Shown one piece after another: positions 17,201-24,701 of a DNA stretch of 37,235 bases (the first letter of the stretch is position 1; each line of letters begins with the position of its first letter). The DNA lies in assembly GCA_947463325.1 (NCBI GenBank), contig CANHQT010000022.1, positions 1 through 37,235 on the forward strand, in the 5' to 3' direction. This DNA comes from Sphingomonadaceae bacterium. Its GTDB lineage: Bacteria > Pseudomonadota > Alphaproteobacteria > Sphingomonadales > Sphingomonadaceae. The translations under genes were made by a program, and so were the position numbers. The notes beneath the pieces were generated by a model. It searched no databases, was not told the origin of the DNA, and saw only the letters and a list, made by a program, of their open reading frames with translations.

Positions 17201-18130
17201 TCAAACCGCCACCGGGGCAGAAATGTGCGCCTGCGGCGCATAATCGTCCACCGCAAAATCTTCGATGCGATAGCCAAAGAGGCTTTCAGGATTCCGCAGC
17301 AGACGCAAACGCGGGTCACCCGCCGGTGACCGTGACAGCTGCTCCCGGACAAGATCATGATGGTTGAGATAGAGGTGAACGTCACCGCCGCTCCACACCA
17401 ACTCTCGGGGGTACAGGCCTGTCTGCGCTGCCAGCATCGCGGTCAGCATCGACGCGCCGAACAAGTTGAAGGGCAGGCCTAGTGCGACATCACAAGACCG
17501 CTGGAACAGCAGGCAGGACAAGCCACCGTCGCTGGTCACGTGGAACTGGTAGGTCATGTGACAGGGCGGCAGCGCCATGCCGTCGATCTCCGCGACATTC
17601 CACCCTGTAAAAAGGTGCCGGCGCGAGGCGGGGTTTTCCCTCAGCGACCGGACAAGCGCCGCGAGCTGGTCGATCCCTTGCTCGTCGCGTCGCCACAATC
17701 CGTCCCCGGCGTCTTCATACTTCGGCCAATGCCGCCATTGCGCGCCATAAACCGGACCGAGATCGCCCCATCGCGCTGCGAATTCATCATCGGCAATGAT
17801 CCGCGCCTCAAAAGCGTCACGGTCGATGTCCTCGCCCGTTGCTCGGCGGTAGGCATCGAGCGGCCAGTCTGTCCAGATGTGAACACCCTGCTCCACGAGT
17901 GGGCGGATGTTGCGTTCACCGGCAACGAACCACAGCATCTCGCGCGCCGCGGCCTTCCAGTAGACCCGCTTGGTTGTGAGCAACGGCACGCGCCCATCAC
18001 GCAGATCGAAGCGGAGCTTCTCCCCAAACAAGCTGCGCGTGCCGACACCGGTCCGGTCAAGCCGCTCGTCGCCGCTCTCCCAGATGCGCTGCATGAGATC
18101 CAGATATTGCTGTTCGTAATGGGCAGTCAC
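17201..18130 (-). CDS. thyA: Thymidylate synthase
   Basis: Converts dUMP to dTMP with methylene-THF as carbon donor and reductant. 309 residues, longer than the ~264-residue E. coli enzyme; the extra length lies in the 50-150 region, as in many alphaproteobacteria. Motifs are DRTGVGTRSLFGEKLRFDL near the N-terminus, the substrate-binding GDLGPVYGAQWRHW, the catalytic cysteine in LPPCHMTYQFHV (about C190), QRSCDVALGLPFN, and SGGDVHLYLNH. The C-terminus ends in ...ISAPVAV, fitting the usual PxxxVAV end that closes the active site. It lies 79 bases upstream of bkdA1 in the same direction; no convincing terminator separates them. Confidence 0.96.
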   Translation of the reverse strand: MTAHYEQQYLDLMQRIWESGDERLDRTGVGTRSLFGEKLRFDLRDGRVPLLTTKRVYWKAAAREMLWFVAGERNIRPLVEQGVHIWTDWPLDAYRRATGEDIDRDAFEARIIADDEFAARWGDLGPVYGAQWRHWPKYEDAGDGLWRRDEQGIDQLAALVRSLRENPASRRHLFTGWNVAEIDGMALPPCHMTYQFHVTSDGGLSCLLFQRSCDVALGLPFNLFGASMLTAMLAAQTGLYPRELVWSGGDVHLYLNHHDLVREQLSRSPAGDPRLRLLRNPESLFGYRIEDFAVDDYAPQAHISAPVAV

Positions 18131-18236
18131 CCTGCCCTGCTACCGCCCCGCATCATGCCGTGCAACGTTATGTGAATCCGTTCGTAATGGACCATAACGG
18201 AATTTGAACCGCCAGGAGCCCGTGAGACACGAATGC

Positions 18237-18650
18237 ATGTACATCGCCCCCAACGCAGTTGCCGGTGCGAGACTGTCTGATTCCAGCGTGCATTCAAAAG
18301 CTCTAGATGTCGCTCAGGCACTTTTCGCCCCATATCTTACGATTTCCGATCGTGAGCGGCTGGTCGTTGCCGGGTTCGATTCACGGCTGCAGCTTCGTAC
18401 TTTCGGTGAAGCCACGGGCGATCGAACAAAAGTGAGTGGCCTTGTGCAGCTCTCTCGCGCTGCGCTGGGTGATCCAAATGTATCCATAATGGTTATTGGG
18501 CATAATCACCCTTCTGGAGTGGCTGTGCCGTCTGTTGCCGATCGCGAGGCGACCCGGCGGGTCGCGGCACTATGCAGGCTGGCAGGCGCCCAATTTGCTG
18601 GCCACCTGCTATTCGCAGGAGCCGCTTGCACATATTTCGGTACGCCTTGA
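18237..18650 (+). CDS. Stand-alone RadC-type JAMM/MPN domain protein
   Basis: About 137 residues comprising only the MPN/JAB domain of the RadC family, without the N-terminal helix-hairpin-helix part of full RadC. The metal-binding JAMM signature is intact: GHNHPSG followed by PSVADREATRR (H-x-H-P...S-x-x-D). The N-terminal half shows FAPYLTISDRERLVVAGFDSRLQL, with the conserved glutamate likely in SDRE. RadC family proteins are putative metal-dependent hydrolases whose role is still unclear. The start is uncertain: TTG 18204, GTG 18222 (3 bases after AGGAG) and ATG 18237 are in frame; ATG is listed. It is divergent from thyA. Confidence 0.8.
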   Translation: MYIAPNAVAGARLSDSSVHSKALDVAQALFAPYLTISDRERLVVAGFDSRLQLRTFGEATGDRTKVSGLVQLSRAALGDPNVSIMVIGHNHPSGVAVPSVADREATRRVAALCRLAGAQFAGHLLFAGAACTYFGTP

Positions 18651-18751
18651 TCCGCCGCAACATTGCCGCTTGCCAGCACGGGGGGGCGCTCCTATAGCGC
18701 CGCTCTGCCCGGCTCCGGGGCAGCGCCACGCGCGCACACCGGGGTCAAGGT

Positions 18752-18828
18752 CGGGGAGTAGCTCAGCCTGGTAGAGCACTGTCTTCGGGAGGCAGGGGCC
18801 GGAGGTTCGAATCCTCTCTCCCCGACCA
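18752..18828 (+). tRNA. tRNA-Pro (CGG)
   Basis: 77 nt. The acceptor CGGGGAG pairs with CTCCCCG. The D arm contains GCTCAGCCTGGTAGAGC. The anticodon arm is CTGTC-TTCGGGA-GGCAG with anticodon CGG, one stem position being G-T. The T arm is GGAGGTTCGAATCCTCT, the discriminator is A and CCA is encoded. The pattern matches bacterial tRNA-Pro. Confidence 0.95.
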
Positions 18829-18939
18829 TTTTCTTCGCGTCGTGATTATGCGCGGCGCCCTTGCATCCGATGCTTGCCCTTTTTTCACTGTCCTGCGTTA
18901 TGCAGGCCAGCACGCGAGCAGAAATAGGTGCGTCTGGGC

Positions 18940-19941
18940 ATGACTGAACGATTCACGGTGATGGTGACCGGTGGCGCCGGCTATATCGGCAGCCACGCAG
19001 TGCTCGCCCTGCGCGATGCGGGCTGGCCGGTGGTCGTCATCGATAATTTGGTCACCGGCTTTGACTGGGCTGTGCCCGAAGATGTTCCGCTTGTTGTGGC
19101 CGACATTGCCGATGGCGAACGGGTTCGCGCGACAATGGGCGAACATCGCGTGGGCGCAGTGATGCATTTCGCCGGATCGGTAGTGGTTCCGGAATCGGTT
19201 GCCGATCCGCTCAAATATTATCGTAACAACACCGGTGCCACAGCCGCGCTCCTCGAAAGTGCAGTAGCGTGCGGGGTGCGGCATTTCATCTTCTCGTCCA
19301 CCGCAGCAACATACGGCATTCCAGATGCTGTTCCGGTGCGAGAGGATGCCGCCACTCGTCCGATCAATCCCTATGGCACGTCAAAACTGATGACTGAGGC
19401 GATGTTGCGCGATGTCGCGGCAGCCCACGCCATAAACTATTGTGCGCTTCGCTACTTCAACGTCGCCGGTGCTGATCCACAAGGACGCAGCGGGCAATCA
19501 ACAGTCGGTGCGACGCACCTGATCAAGGTTGCAGTCGAAGCAGCGACAGGCAAGCGGGAGTCGGTCTCAGTCTATGGCACGGATTTCGACACGCCTGACG
19601 GTACCGGGGTGCGTGATTATATCCATGTCAGCGACCTTGCGGAGGCGCATGTTCATGCGCTGGACGCACTGATTGCCGACCCGACAGCCAGCCACATCAT
19701 GAACTGCGGCTATGGGCGCGGCTTTTCCGTGCTTGAAGTGTTCGATGCGGTTGACCGTGTCACCAACATGAAACTGTTGCGCAAGTTGGAAGGGCGGCGC
19801 GCCGGTGATCCTGACGCGTTGGTGGCCGATAACGGCCGAATCCTGGCAACCCTGCCCTGGCGGCCAAAACGCGACGATTTGGAAACGATCGTTGCCGATG
19901 CCCTTGCTTGGGAACGCAAGCTGGCTGGACACAAGTGCTGA
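18940..19941 (+). CDS. galE: UDP-glucose 4-epimerase
   Basis: NAD-dependent short-chain dehydrogenase/reductase that interconverts UDP-glucose and UDP-galactose for surface polysaccharides and galactose use. About 333 residues. The Rossmann motif is TGGAGYIGSH at the N-terminus, then VIDNLVTGF, HFAGSVVVPESV, the catalytic serine region FSSTAATYG, and the active-site YGTSK (about Y145, K149). ALRYFNVAGAD and the C-terminal DYIHVSDLAEAHVHAL follow, all typical of GalE. ATG 18940 is listed; an in-frame GTG at 18928 is also possible and neither has a strong ribosome binding site. It sits between two proline tRNA genes in opposite orientation. Confidence 0.94.
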   Translation: MTERFTVMVTGGAGYIGSHAVLALRDAGWPVVVIDNLVTGFDWAVPEDVPLVVADIADGERVRATMGEHRVGAVMHFAGSVVVPESVADPLKYYRNNTGATAALLESAVACGVRHFIFSSTAATYGIPDAVPVREDAATRPINPYGTSKLMTEAMLRDVAAAHAINYCALRYFNVAGADPQGRSGQSTVGATHLIKVAVEAATGKRESVSVYGTDFDTPDGTGVRDYIHVSDLAEAHVHALDALIADPTASHIMNCGYGRGFSVLEVFDAVDRVTNMKLLRKLEGRRAGDPDALVADNGRILATLPWRPKRDDLETIVADALAWERKLAGHKC

Positions 19942-19983
19942 CAGCCCTTGGCTTGATGCGATGATCAGCATAGCCTTGCCCGC

Positions 19984-20262
19984 ATGAAGACACTTCCAAG
20001 ATCCGCAGCAATCAGCGCGCTTATCCTTTGTAGCCTCCCCACGATGCTGTCCGGATGCGGAGGAACCGCGCCTGAAGGGCCGACTGTCGATCATTCCAAA
20101 TTGTCCGAAACGCTGGAACAGCGCGCTGCGGCAATAGAGGCAAGCGCCGATGAGGCTGCGCTGGCAGTGGAGCGCGAAGCAGCTAAAGACTTGGTTGAAC
20201 TCCGCGCCGAAGAGGCTGCTGTAGAGCCCGAGGATCAGCCCGAGGCTGAACCGACACGATAA
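19984..20262 (+). CDS. Small predicted lipoprotein, unknown function
   Basis: 92 residues. A lipoprotein signal peptide with lipobox MLSGC puts the modified cysteine at about residue 25 (CGGTAPEG follows). The mature part is acidic and helical, rich in Glu and Ala (LEQRAAAIEASADEAAL, then EREAAKDLVELRAEE), ending in a Pro/Glu tail. The +2 residue after Cys is Gly, which does not suggest inner-membrane retention. It starts 42 bases after galE and may share its transcript. No family was recognised. Confidence 0.72.
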   Translation: MKTLPRSAAISALILCSLPTMLSGCGGTAPEGPTVDHSKLSETLEQRAAAIEASADEAALAVEREAAKDLVELRAEEAAVEPEDQPEAEPTR

Positions 20263-20268
20263 GGGAAT

Positions 20269-20345
<77 letters not shown>

Positions 20346-20405
20346 ACCGGACGGCCCCCTTAGGCCCACTGCGCCGGTCAAGCAATGGGCGAGCAACGCA
20401 CCGCT

Positions 20406-21275
20406 TCAGTTGAAGGCAGCCGCTCTCGCAAGCAGCTTGGTGGCCTGGTCAAGATGGGGCCGGTCAATCATCTTGCCCTCAATGCCGATGGTTCCCGCAT
20501 CGGGAGACTCCGCAAAAGCAGCAACAATCCGCCCTGCCCAATCGATCTCCTCCGCGGTCGGCATGAAAGCCTCATTGATGATCGCAACTTGCGCGGGATG
20601 GATCGCCAGGCGCCCGGTAAACCCCTCGGCCCTTGCTCGGACGCTGCTGCGCCTCAGCCCCTCTTCGTCTCGAAAATCGGCATGAAGCGTATCGACTGGC
20701 TGCACGCCAGCCGCGCGCGCGGCAAGCAACGCCATCGTACGTGCCTGACGAAACAGATCATGAAAGCTGCCATCGGCATGGCGATTTCCTGACGCGCCGA
20801 TTGCCGCCGCCAGATCCTCAGCCCCCCAGCTGAGCGCCGCAAGCCTCTGCACCGGTTTTTCTGCAAACCCGGACAGGCGGAACACCGCGCGCGGGGTTTC
20901 CGTCGCGATGGCATGAATGGCGATTTCCTCTCCGCCACCGGCTTTTGCAATCAAATCGCCCAGTCTCTCGACGTCCTCGGGGCCTTCGCATTTGGGCAGC
21001 ACCAAACCTGATGGGGAGTGGGCGACAATCGCGGCCACATCGGCCAGACATTCTGGCGAACCAAGCGGGTTGATGCGAACCCAGAGCGCCGGCCCATCTG
21101 CAGACGCCGATGCAAGATAACCGCTCGCCATCGCGCGTGCATCAGCCTTTGCCGAGGCGGCAACGCTGTCCTCAAGATCAATAATGACTGCATCCGCGCC
21201 GCAATGCGCAGCCTTTGCGAGCTTCTTTTCGCTATCGCCCGGAATGAACAGCCAACTGCGCGGTTCGACTGACAT
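20406..21275 (-). CDS. CitE-like CoA ester lyase (HpcH/HpaI aldolase/citrate lyase family)
   Basis: Predicted Mg-dependent C-C lyase acting on a CoA thioester such as (methyl)malyl-CoA or citramalyl-CoA; the exact substrate cannot be told. About 289 residues. It begins [21 protein letters not shown] and has [11 protein letters not shown] (metal/substrate-binding E and D), [40 protein letters not shown], and [13 protein letters not shown] near the C-terminus, all in the order seen in CitE-like proteins. An in-frame ATG two codons upstream (21281) exists, but MSVEPRSW is the usual family start. It lies between tRNA-Pro and the CAT tRNA, all on the minus strand. No citrate lyase alpha or gamma subunit gene is nearby, so it is not a citrate lyase component. 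Confidence 0.88.
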   Translation of the reverse strand: MSVEPRSWLFIPGDSEKKLAKAAHCGADAVIIDLEDSVAASAKADARAMASGYLASASADGPALWVRINPLGSPECLADVAAIVAHSPSGLVLPKCEGPEDVERLGDLIAKAGGGEEIAIHAIATETPRAVFRLSGFAEKPVQRLAALSWGAEDLAAAIGASGNRHADGSFHDLFRQARTMALLAARAAGVQPVDTLHADFRDEEGLRRSSVRARAEGFTGRLAIHPAQVAIINEAFMPTAEEIDWAGRIVAAFAESPDAGTIGIEGKMIDRPHLDQATKLLARAAAFN

Positions 21276-21298
21276 GCACATTCCCGCTGCCTGAGTGT

Positions 21299-21374
21299 TG
21301 GTGGGCCCGGAGGGATTCGAACCCCCGACCTAGCCGTTATGAGCGGCCAGCTCTAACCGCTGAGCTACAGGCCC
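21299..21374 (-). tRNA. tRNA with CAT anticodon, probably tRNA-Ile2
   Basis: 76 nt on the minus strand. The acceptor GGGCCTG pairs with CGGGCCC (one T-G pair), with D arm GCTCAGCGGTTAGAGC, anticodon loop CTCATAA with anticodon CAT, T arm GGGGGTTCGAATCCCTC, discriminator A and encoded CCA. It is not the initiator, because the first pair is a normal G-C and the anticodon stem lacks the three G-C pairs. The GGGCC acceptor and overall sequence favour the lysidine-modified isoleucine tRNA reading AUA over elongator Met. Its 5' half overlaps the 3' end of the deacetylase ORF. Confidence 0.85.
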
Positions 21375-22395
21375 CACCGGTCGGGCCGGCGATAGCGGAG
21401 GGTGTAGCGGCATGGCAAGCCGCCCGCGTCAGCACTGCGGCTTCGTACACCGATTCCGGCGTGGCAGCGGCAATCGAACGCTTGGCACAATGATTAAAGA
21501 CTTGGTCAAACCAGGCATAGAGTGCGGCAAGATCCGATGCGTCCCGTACATAAGGGGTGTGTCCAATCGCGAGTGAGGGCGAATGGAAGGATAGGTTGAG
21601 CACCGGCAACCCGATCTCCATCGCAACATCGATGGCTTGGCAGGCCAGCCTTGCTGGTACACCTTCAGGGGTGAGCGGAACGCGCTGTAACAAACCTGTC
21701 CGGGCGAGGAGCGCGCGCGCAGTCGGCAACGATCCAAGGCCGTGATAAATACGTGCACCATATTTTGCTGCTGGCCCGACGAAAACGGATGTCAGAGGCA
21801 GTTCGAGCATCGCCCGCCTCGGCCCAGTCCAATGGGCACGCAGGCTGCTCTTTCGGAAGTCCGGGCCACCGTCTGCCCGATAATCGAACTGGCTCCGCAG
21901 CGAAGAATCAATCGAATAGCCCAGTTCATCAAGCATCCCCAATGTGTTTGGGCCAATACCATAACGCCCGGCACGATATGCACGCGGTGCGCTCCCGAAC
22001 CGGTCGGCAAACAACTGTGTCATGGTTTCGAGCTTTGCGCGCTCGGTAGCCGCCGGCAGATTACCTGCATAACTGTTCCGGCTGTTCAGAGCCTCATCAA
22101 AGGGAGCTGTGACCCAGGGATGCAAATGGACGCCGACTTCGGCTTTGCCGGATTCCAGGGCAGGCCTTAAGATAGCAACTGCGGTGTCAGATGCCGCAAT
22201 TGGGGCGTCAACAAAGTAGCAGGGTGAGACGCCCGCTCCCTCAAAGAACCGCTGCCCTTCAGCGAGCGCCGGAACGGAGGCCAGGCCATGCTGGTCCCGG
22301 GCGAAATCACCGCCCCACTCGAACTCTTCTTCAGTATCGACGGTAAGGATGAACCGCGTCCCGAATGAAGAATCAAAAGGGACACGTGTCGGCAT
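21337..22395 (-). CDS. Polysaccharide deacetylase family protein (WalW-like)
   Basis: 352-residue NodB-type deacetylase-like protein, presumably acting on a cell-surface glycan; the substrate is unknown. Near the N-terminus is FILTVDTEEEFEW (catalytic/metal aspartate region), then the metal-binding HLHPW at about 93, the RAGRYGIG substrate loop at about 143, and NLSFHSPSL near 270. No signal peptide or membrane segment is seen. ATG 22395 has AGGA 5 bases upstream. Oddly, the last 12 residues (GACSSAVRAGRS) are encoded by the 5' half of the tRNA gene on the same strand, and the TAA stop is inside the tRNA anticodon loop. The ORF end may therefore be read from an overlapping transcript or reflect a recent 3' change. 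Confidence 0.82.
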   Translation of the reverse strand: MPTRVPFDSSFGTRFILTVDTEEEFEWGGDFARDQHGLASVPALAEGQRFFEGAGVSPCYFVDAPIAASDTAVAILRPALESGKAEVGVHLHPWVTAPFDEALNSRNSYAGNLPAATERAKLETMTQLFADRFGSAPRAYRAGRYGIGPNTLGMLDELGYSIDSSLRSQFDYRADGGPDFRKSSLRAHWTGPRRAMLELPLTSVFVGPAAKYGARIYHGLGSLPTARALLARTGLLQRVPLTPEGVPARLACQAIDVAMEIGLPVLNLSFHSPSLAIGHTPYVRDASDLAALYAWFDQVFNHCAKRSIAAATPESVYEAAVLTRAACHAATPSAIAGPTGGACSSAVRAGRS

Positions 22396-22451
22396 GGCGG
22401 TCCTGAAAATGATCGCTCGCGAAGAGCCCGCTCTATCGTTCGGAGCGATTG

Positions 22452-24077
22452 CTAACGAATCAGCTCGAACCGCTCCACCTGGGTTCTTGCACAGGGAAGA
22501 TTGAGAAAAGCGTTACCGTTTGCGAACGTCAGCGATCCCCCATGCACCTCGGCCATACGCTGCGCCAGACGGATCCCGAATTCATTGCCCTGCCCCGCGG
22601 GATCAGGACACGTAAGAGTCAAATGGGCAAAGCCATCCTGCGGTCCCGCAAGGTGCGCCTCTATCGCCCCAAGAGACCCGGCGCTGGTGGCCGCAATACC
22701 AATCAGCCTTTGCAGCAAATGGTGCAAATCGCGCCCGGGAACTGCGACATCCATTGGCATCTCGGCCCCAACAACACGCAGTTCAATACCAGCGTCACCG
22801 TTCTCGCCCGGGGCGCAATCGCCTTCGAAACCGGCAAGCATTTCCGCCAAATCAGAGATGCCCTCTCCGCGCGTTATTGCGCCGGTATCTAGCTTTGCCG
22901 CAATATCGAGGTCATCGATCATCTGGCCCAGACGCCGAGCATCGGTAACGATAGAGGTGGCAAGCGCGCGATAGTGGCCTGCCACTGGACCGAAATACTG
23001 GCCCTCAATCAGCTGCGCAAAACCATTGATGGCGTTGAGGGGCGAGCGAAGTTCATGCGCCAACTGACGCATGCCATCTGCAACCGGACGGGAAGGAATC
23101 ACCTGCTCGACCGTGCCGGTGGGTGCGCCACGCTGATCATCCGATGCAAAGCTGATCTTGCCCTGATAACCCGTGAAACGGCCACTTTCGCGATCAAACT
23201 GGGCGTCGGCGTCGATCAGCCAGCACCCACTCCATGGACCATTGCCATTCAATTGCATCCGGCCACCGCGAATGTCGCCGCGCTTGACGAACAGCCTGGC
23301 AACGGCGGCATCCACTCCCGCTTCTCCCGCCTGCGCGGGGATGCCACATTGTAGGCCGACGAAGGCAGCGCGTGGCAGCCCAGAAACGGCACGCAGCCAT
23401 CCATCGCTGTCGATCAAGATAGCATGGCCATCATTCTCGACGCTCGCCGCGGTTTCGGTAACGACCCGGCTCTTGCCATTGCCAGGTAAGGCTGGGCGAC
23501 GGCGATATGCTTCGATCCGCTCGACCAGCTCGGCAATGTTGCTGCCCGCTGTAGCGCTGACCCCTGCCACCGGAGGGATGTTCGGTTCTGTACGAGGCAC
23601 AACGCTATCAGCAGGGGGAAGGCTGAAATCGACCGGGCCGAGGCTTGCGAGCGCTCTGCTGACCAACAGCGACAAATCTGTTCTTGCGCGCAAACGGCTT
23701 CTCGCAAGCGGGCTCAAGGCGGGAAGGATGGCAAGCCAATCCTCGTCCTCCAGCCTGATCCGGTCAAACATGGCAATGGTGATATTCGGCTCGTCAGTTC
23801 CGATCAGCACTGCCAGCGGAGCGAACCGGCATCGTGATGCTATCGATAGAGCGGTCTCGAGGCGAATCGCCTTCGACACGTGAGGCCTCAGCACAGAAAG
23901 CGCCGCCAATCCCCTCGCCGAATCGGTCTCCGTCATCTCCGGGCCGGATTGTGCGAGCATATCCGCCACCTGCCGCCAAACCGCCTCACACTCGCGCGCG
24001 GTTCTAGGCTGCGCCATTAGCACAGTTGCCAAGCGGTCATCGAAGCGAGCAGGGACTGTGCTTTCGCTCATGGTCAT
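22452..24077 (-). CDS. Histidine-kinase-like protein with degenerate ATP-binding domain
   Basis: 541 residues, cytoplasmic (no membrane helix). The N-terminal ~170 residues are alpha-helical repeats resembling DUF2336/HEAT-type sequence (LSVLRPHVSKAIRLETALSIAS, DEDWLAILPALSPLARSRLRAR). A PAS-like middle follows (about 215-315, HAILIDSDGWLRAVSG). The HisKA dimerisation helix has an intact phospho-acceptor box LAHELRSPLNAINGFAQLI with His at about 341. The C-terminal HATPase region keeps GIRLAQRMAEVHGGSLTF, but where the ATP/Mg-binding Asn box should be it reads HLLQRLIGIAATSAG, and the DxGxG box is weak. It may be a pseudo-kinase or phosphotransfer protein. No response regulator gene is adjacent. 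The deacetylase lies 56 bases downstream and an Lrp-type gene is divergent. Confidence 0.78.
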   Translation of the reverse strand: MTMSESTVPARFDDRLATVLMAQPRTARECEAVWRQVADMLAQSGPEMTETDSARGLAALSVLRPHVSKAIRLETALSIASRCRFAPLAVLIGTDEPNITIAMFDRIRLEDEDWLAILPALSPLARSRLRARTDLSLLVSRALASLGPVDFSLPPADSVVPRTEPNIPPVAGVSATAGSNIAELVERIEAYRRRPALPGNGKSRVVTETAASVENDGHAILIDSDGWLRAVSGLPRAAFVGLQCGIPAQAGEAGVDAAVARLFVKRGDIRGGRMQLNGNGPWSGCWLIDADAQFDRESGRFTGYQGKISFASDDQRGAPTGTVEQVIPSRPVADGMRQLAHELRSPLNAINGFAQLIEGQYFGPVAGHYRALATSIVTDARRLGQMIDDLDIAAKLDTGAITRGEGISDLAEMLAGFEGDCAPGENGDAGIELRVVGAEMPMDVAVPGRDLHHLLQRLIGIAATSAGSLGAIEAHLAGPQDGFAHLTLTCPDPAGQGNEFGIRLAQRMAEVHGGSLTFANGNAFLNLPCARTQVERFELIR

Positions 24078-24158
24078 CGCTTAACGTAAATGAAAGGTTT
24101 GCGATACCGCTTGCGAGTCAGGCACGTAGCACTATGGGACAATTGCATTCGCCTGAAA

Positions 24159-24167
24159 TATAATTAT
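24159..24167 (+). promoter_or_regulatory. Candidate -10 element and AT-rich palindrome of the Lrp-type gene
   Basis: A perfect TATAAT (24159-24164) overlaps the palindrome ATAATTAT (24160-24167), 36-44 bases before the regulator's ATG. AT-rich symmetrical sites near the promoter are usual for autoregulated Lrp/AsnC genes. No good -35 box was found at the right spacing. Confidence 0.45.
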
Positions 24168-24202
24168 CATAGAGCCGACCCTGACAATCCGGAAATTATC
24201 CG

Positions 24203-24685
24203 ATGACCTCGACCAAGTTTGACCCCATCGATATGCAGATTTTGCGCGAACTGCAGGCTGATGGCCGTATGACCAATGTCGATTTGGCTCAGCGGGTCGG
24301 GCTGACTGCTCCGCCCTGCCTGCGCCGCGTTCGTGGCCTTGAAGAGGCCGGGGTTATCCGCAGCTACCACGCGGAACTGGACGCAGTCGAACTCGGTTTT
24401 TCCATCACCGTATTTGCGATGGTCAGCCTCAAGAGCCAAGCCGAAGCCGATCTTGAGGCGTTTGAAGCGCATGTTGCCGCCCTCCCAGAGGTTCGGGAAT
24501 GTTACATGCTCAACGGCGAGATCGACTTCATCTTGAAGATCGTGGCACGGGATCTTCAAAGCTTTCAGCGCTTTCTCACGTCACGCCTGACCAGCGCGCC
24601 GAATGTGAGCAGTGTCAAAACGTCGCTCACGATCCGGCGTTCCAAATATGCCGTTGGCGTCCCGGTCGAAACCGCGGACGCCTAG
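24203..24685 (+). CDS. Lrp/AsnC family transcriptional regulator
   Basis: 160 residues, a typical length. An N-terminal winged helix-turn-helix shows FDPIDMQILRELQADGRM, then VDLAQRVGLTAPPCLRRVRGLEEAGVIRSY, the AsnC/Lrp signature. The C-terminal RAM/ligand-binding domain (about 65-150) shows FSITVFAMVSLKSQ, LPEVRECYMLNGEIDFILKIVA and SVKTSLTIRRSKY. Such proteins form octamers that sense amino acids and act locally or globally. It is divergent from the histidine-kinase-like gene across a 125-base AT-rich gap and convergent with the TPR-like gene (16 bases). The target and ligand are not shown by the sequence; it is not next to the bkd operon or any amino acid catabolic gene. Confidence 0.93.
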   Translation: MTSTKFDPIDMQILRELQADGRMTNVDLAQRVGLTAPPCLRRVRGLEEAGVIRSYHAELDAVELGFSITVFAMVSLKSQAEADLEAFEAHVAALPEVRECYMLNGEIDFILKIVARDLQSFQRFLTSRLTSAPNVSSVKTSLTIRRSKYAVGVPVETADA

Positions 24686-24701
24686 CGACATAGTTGTCGG
24701 A

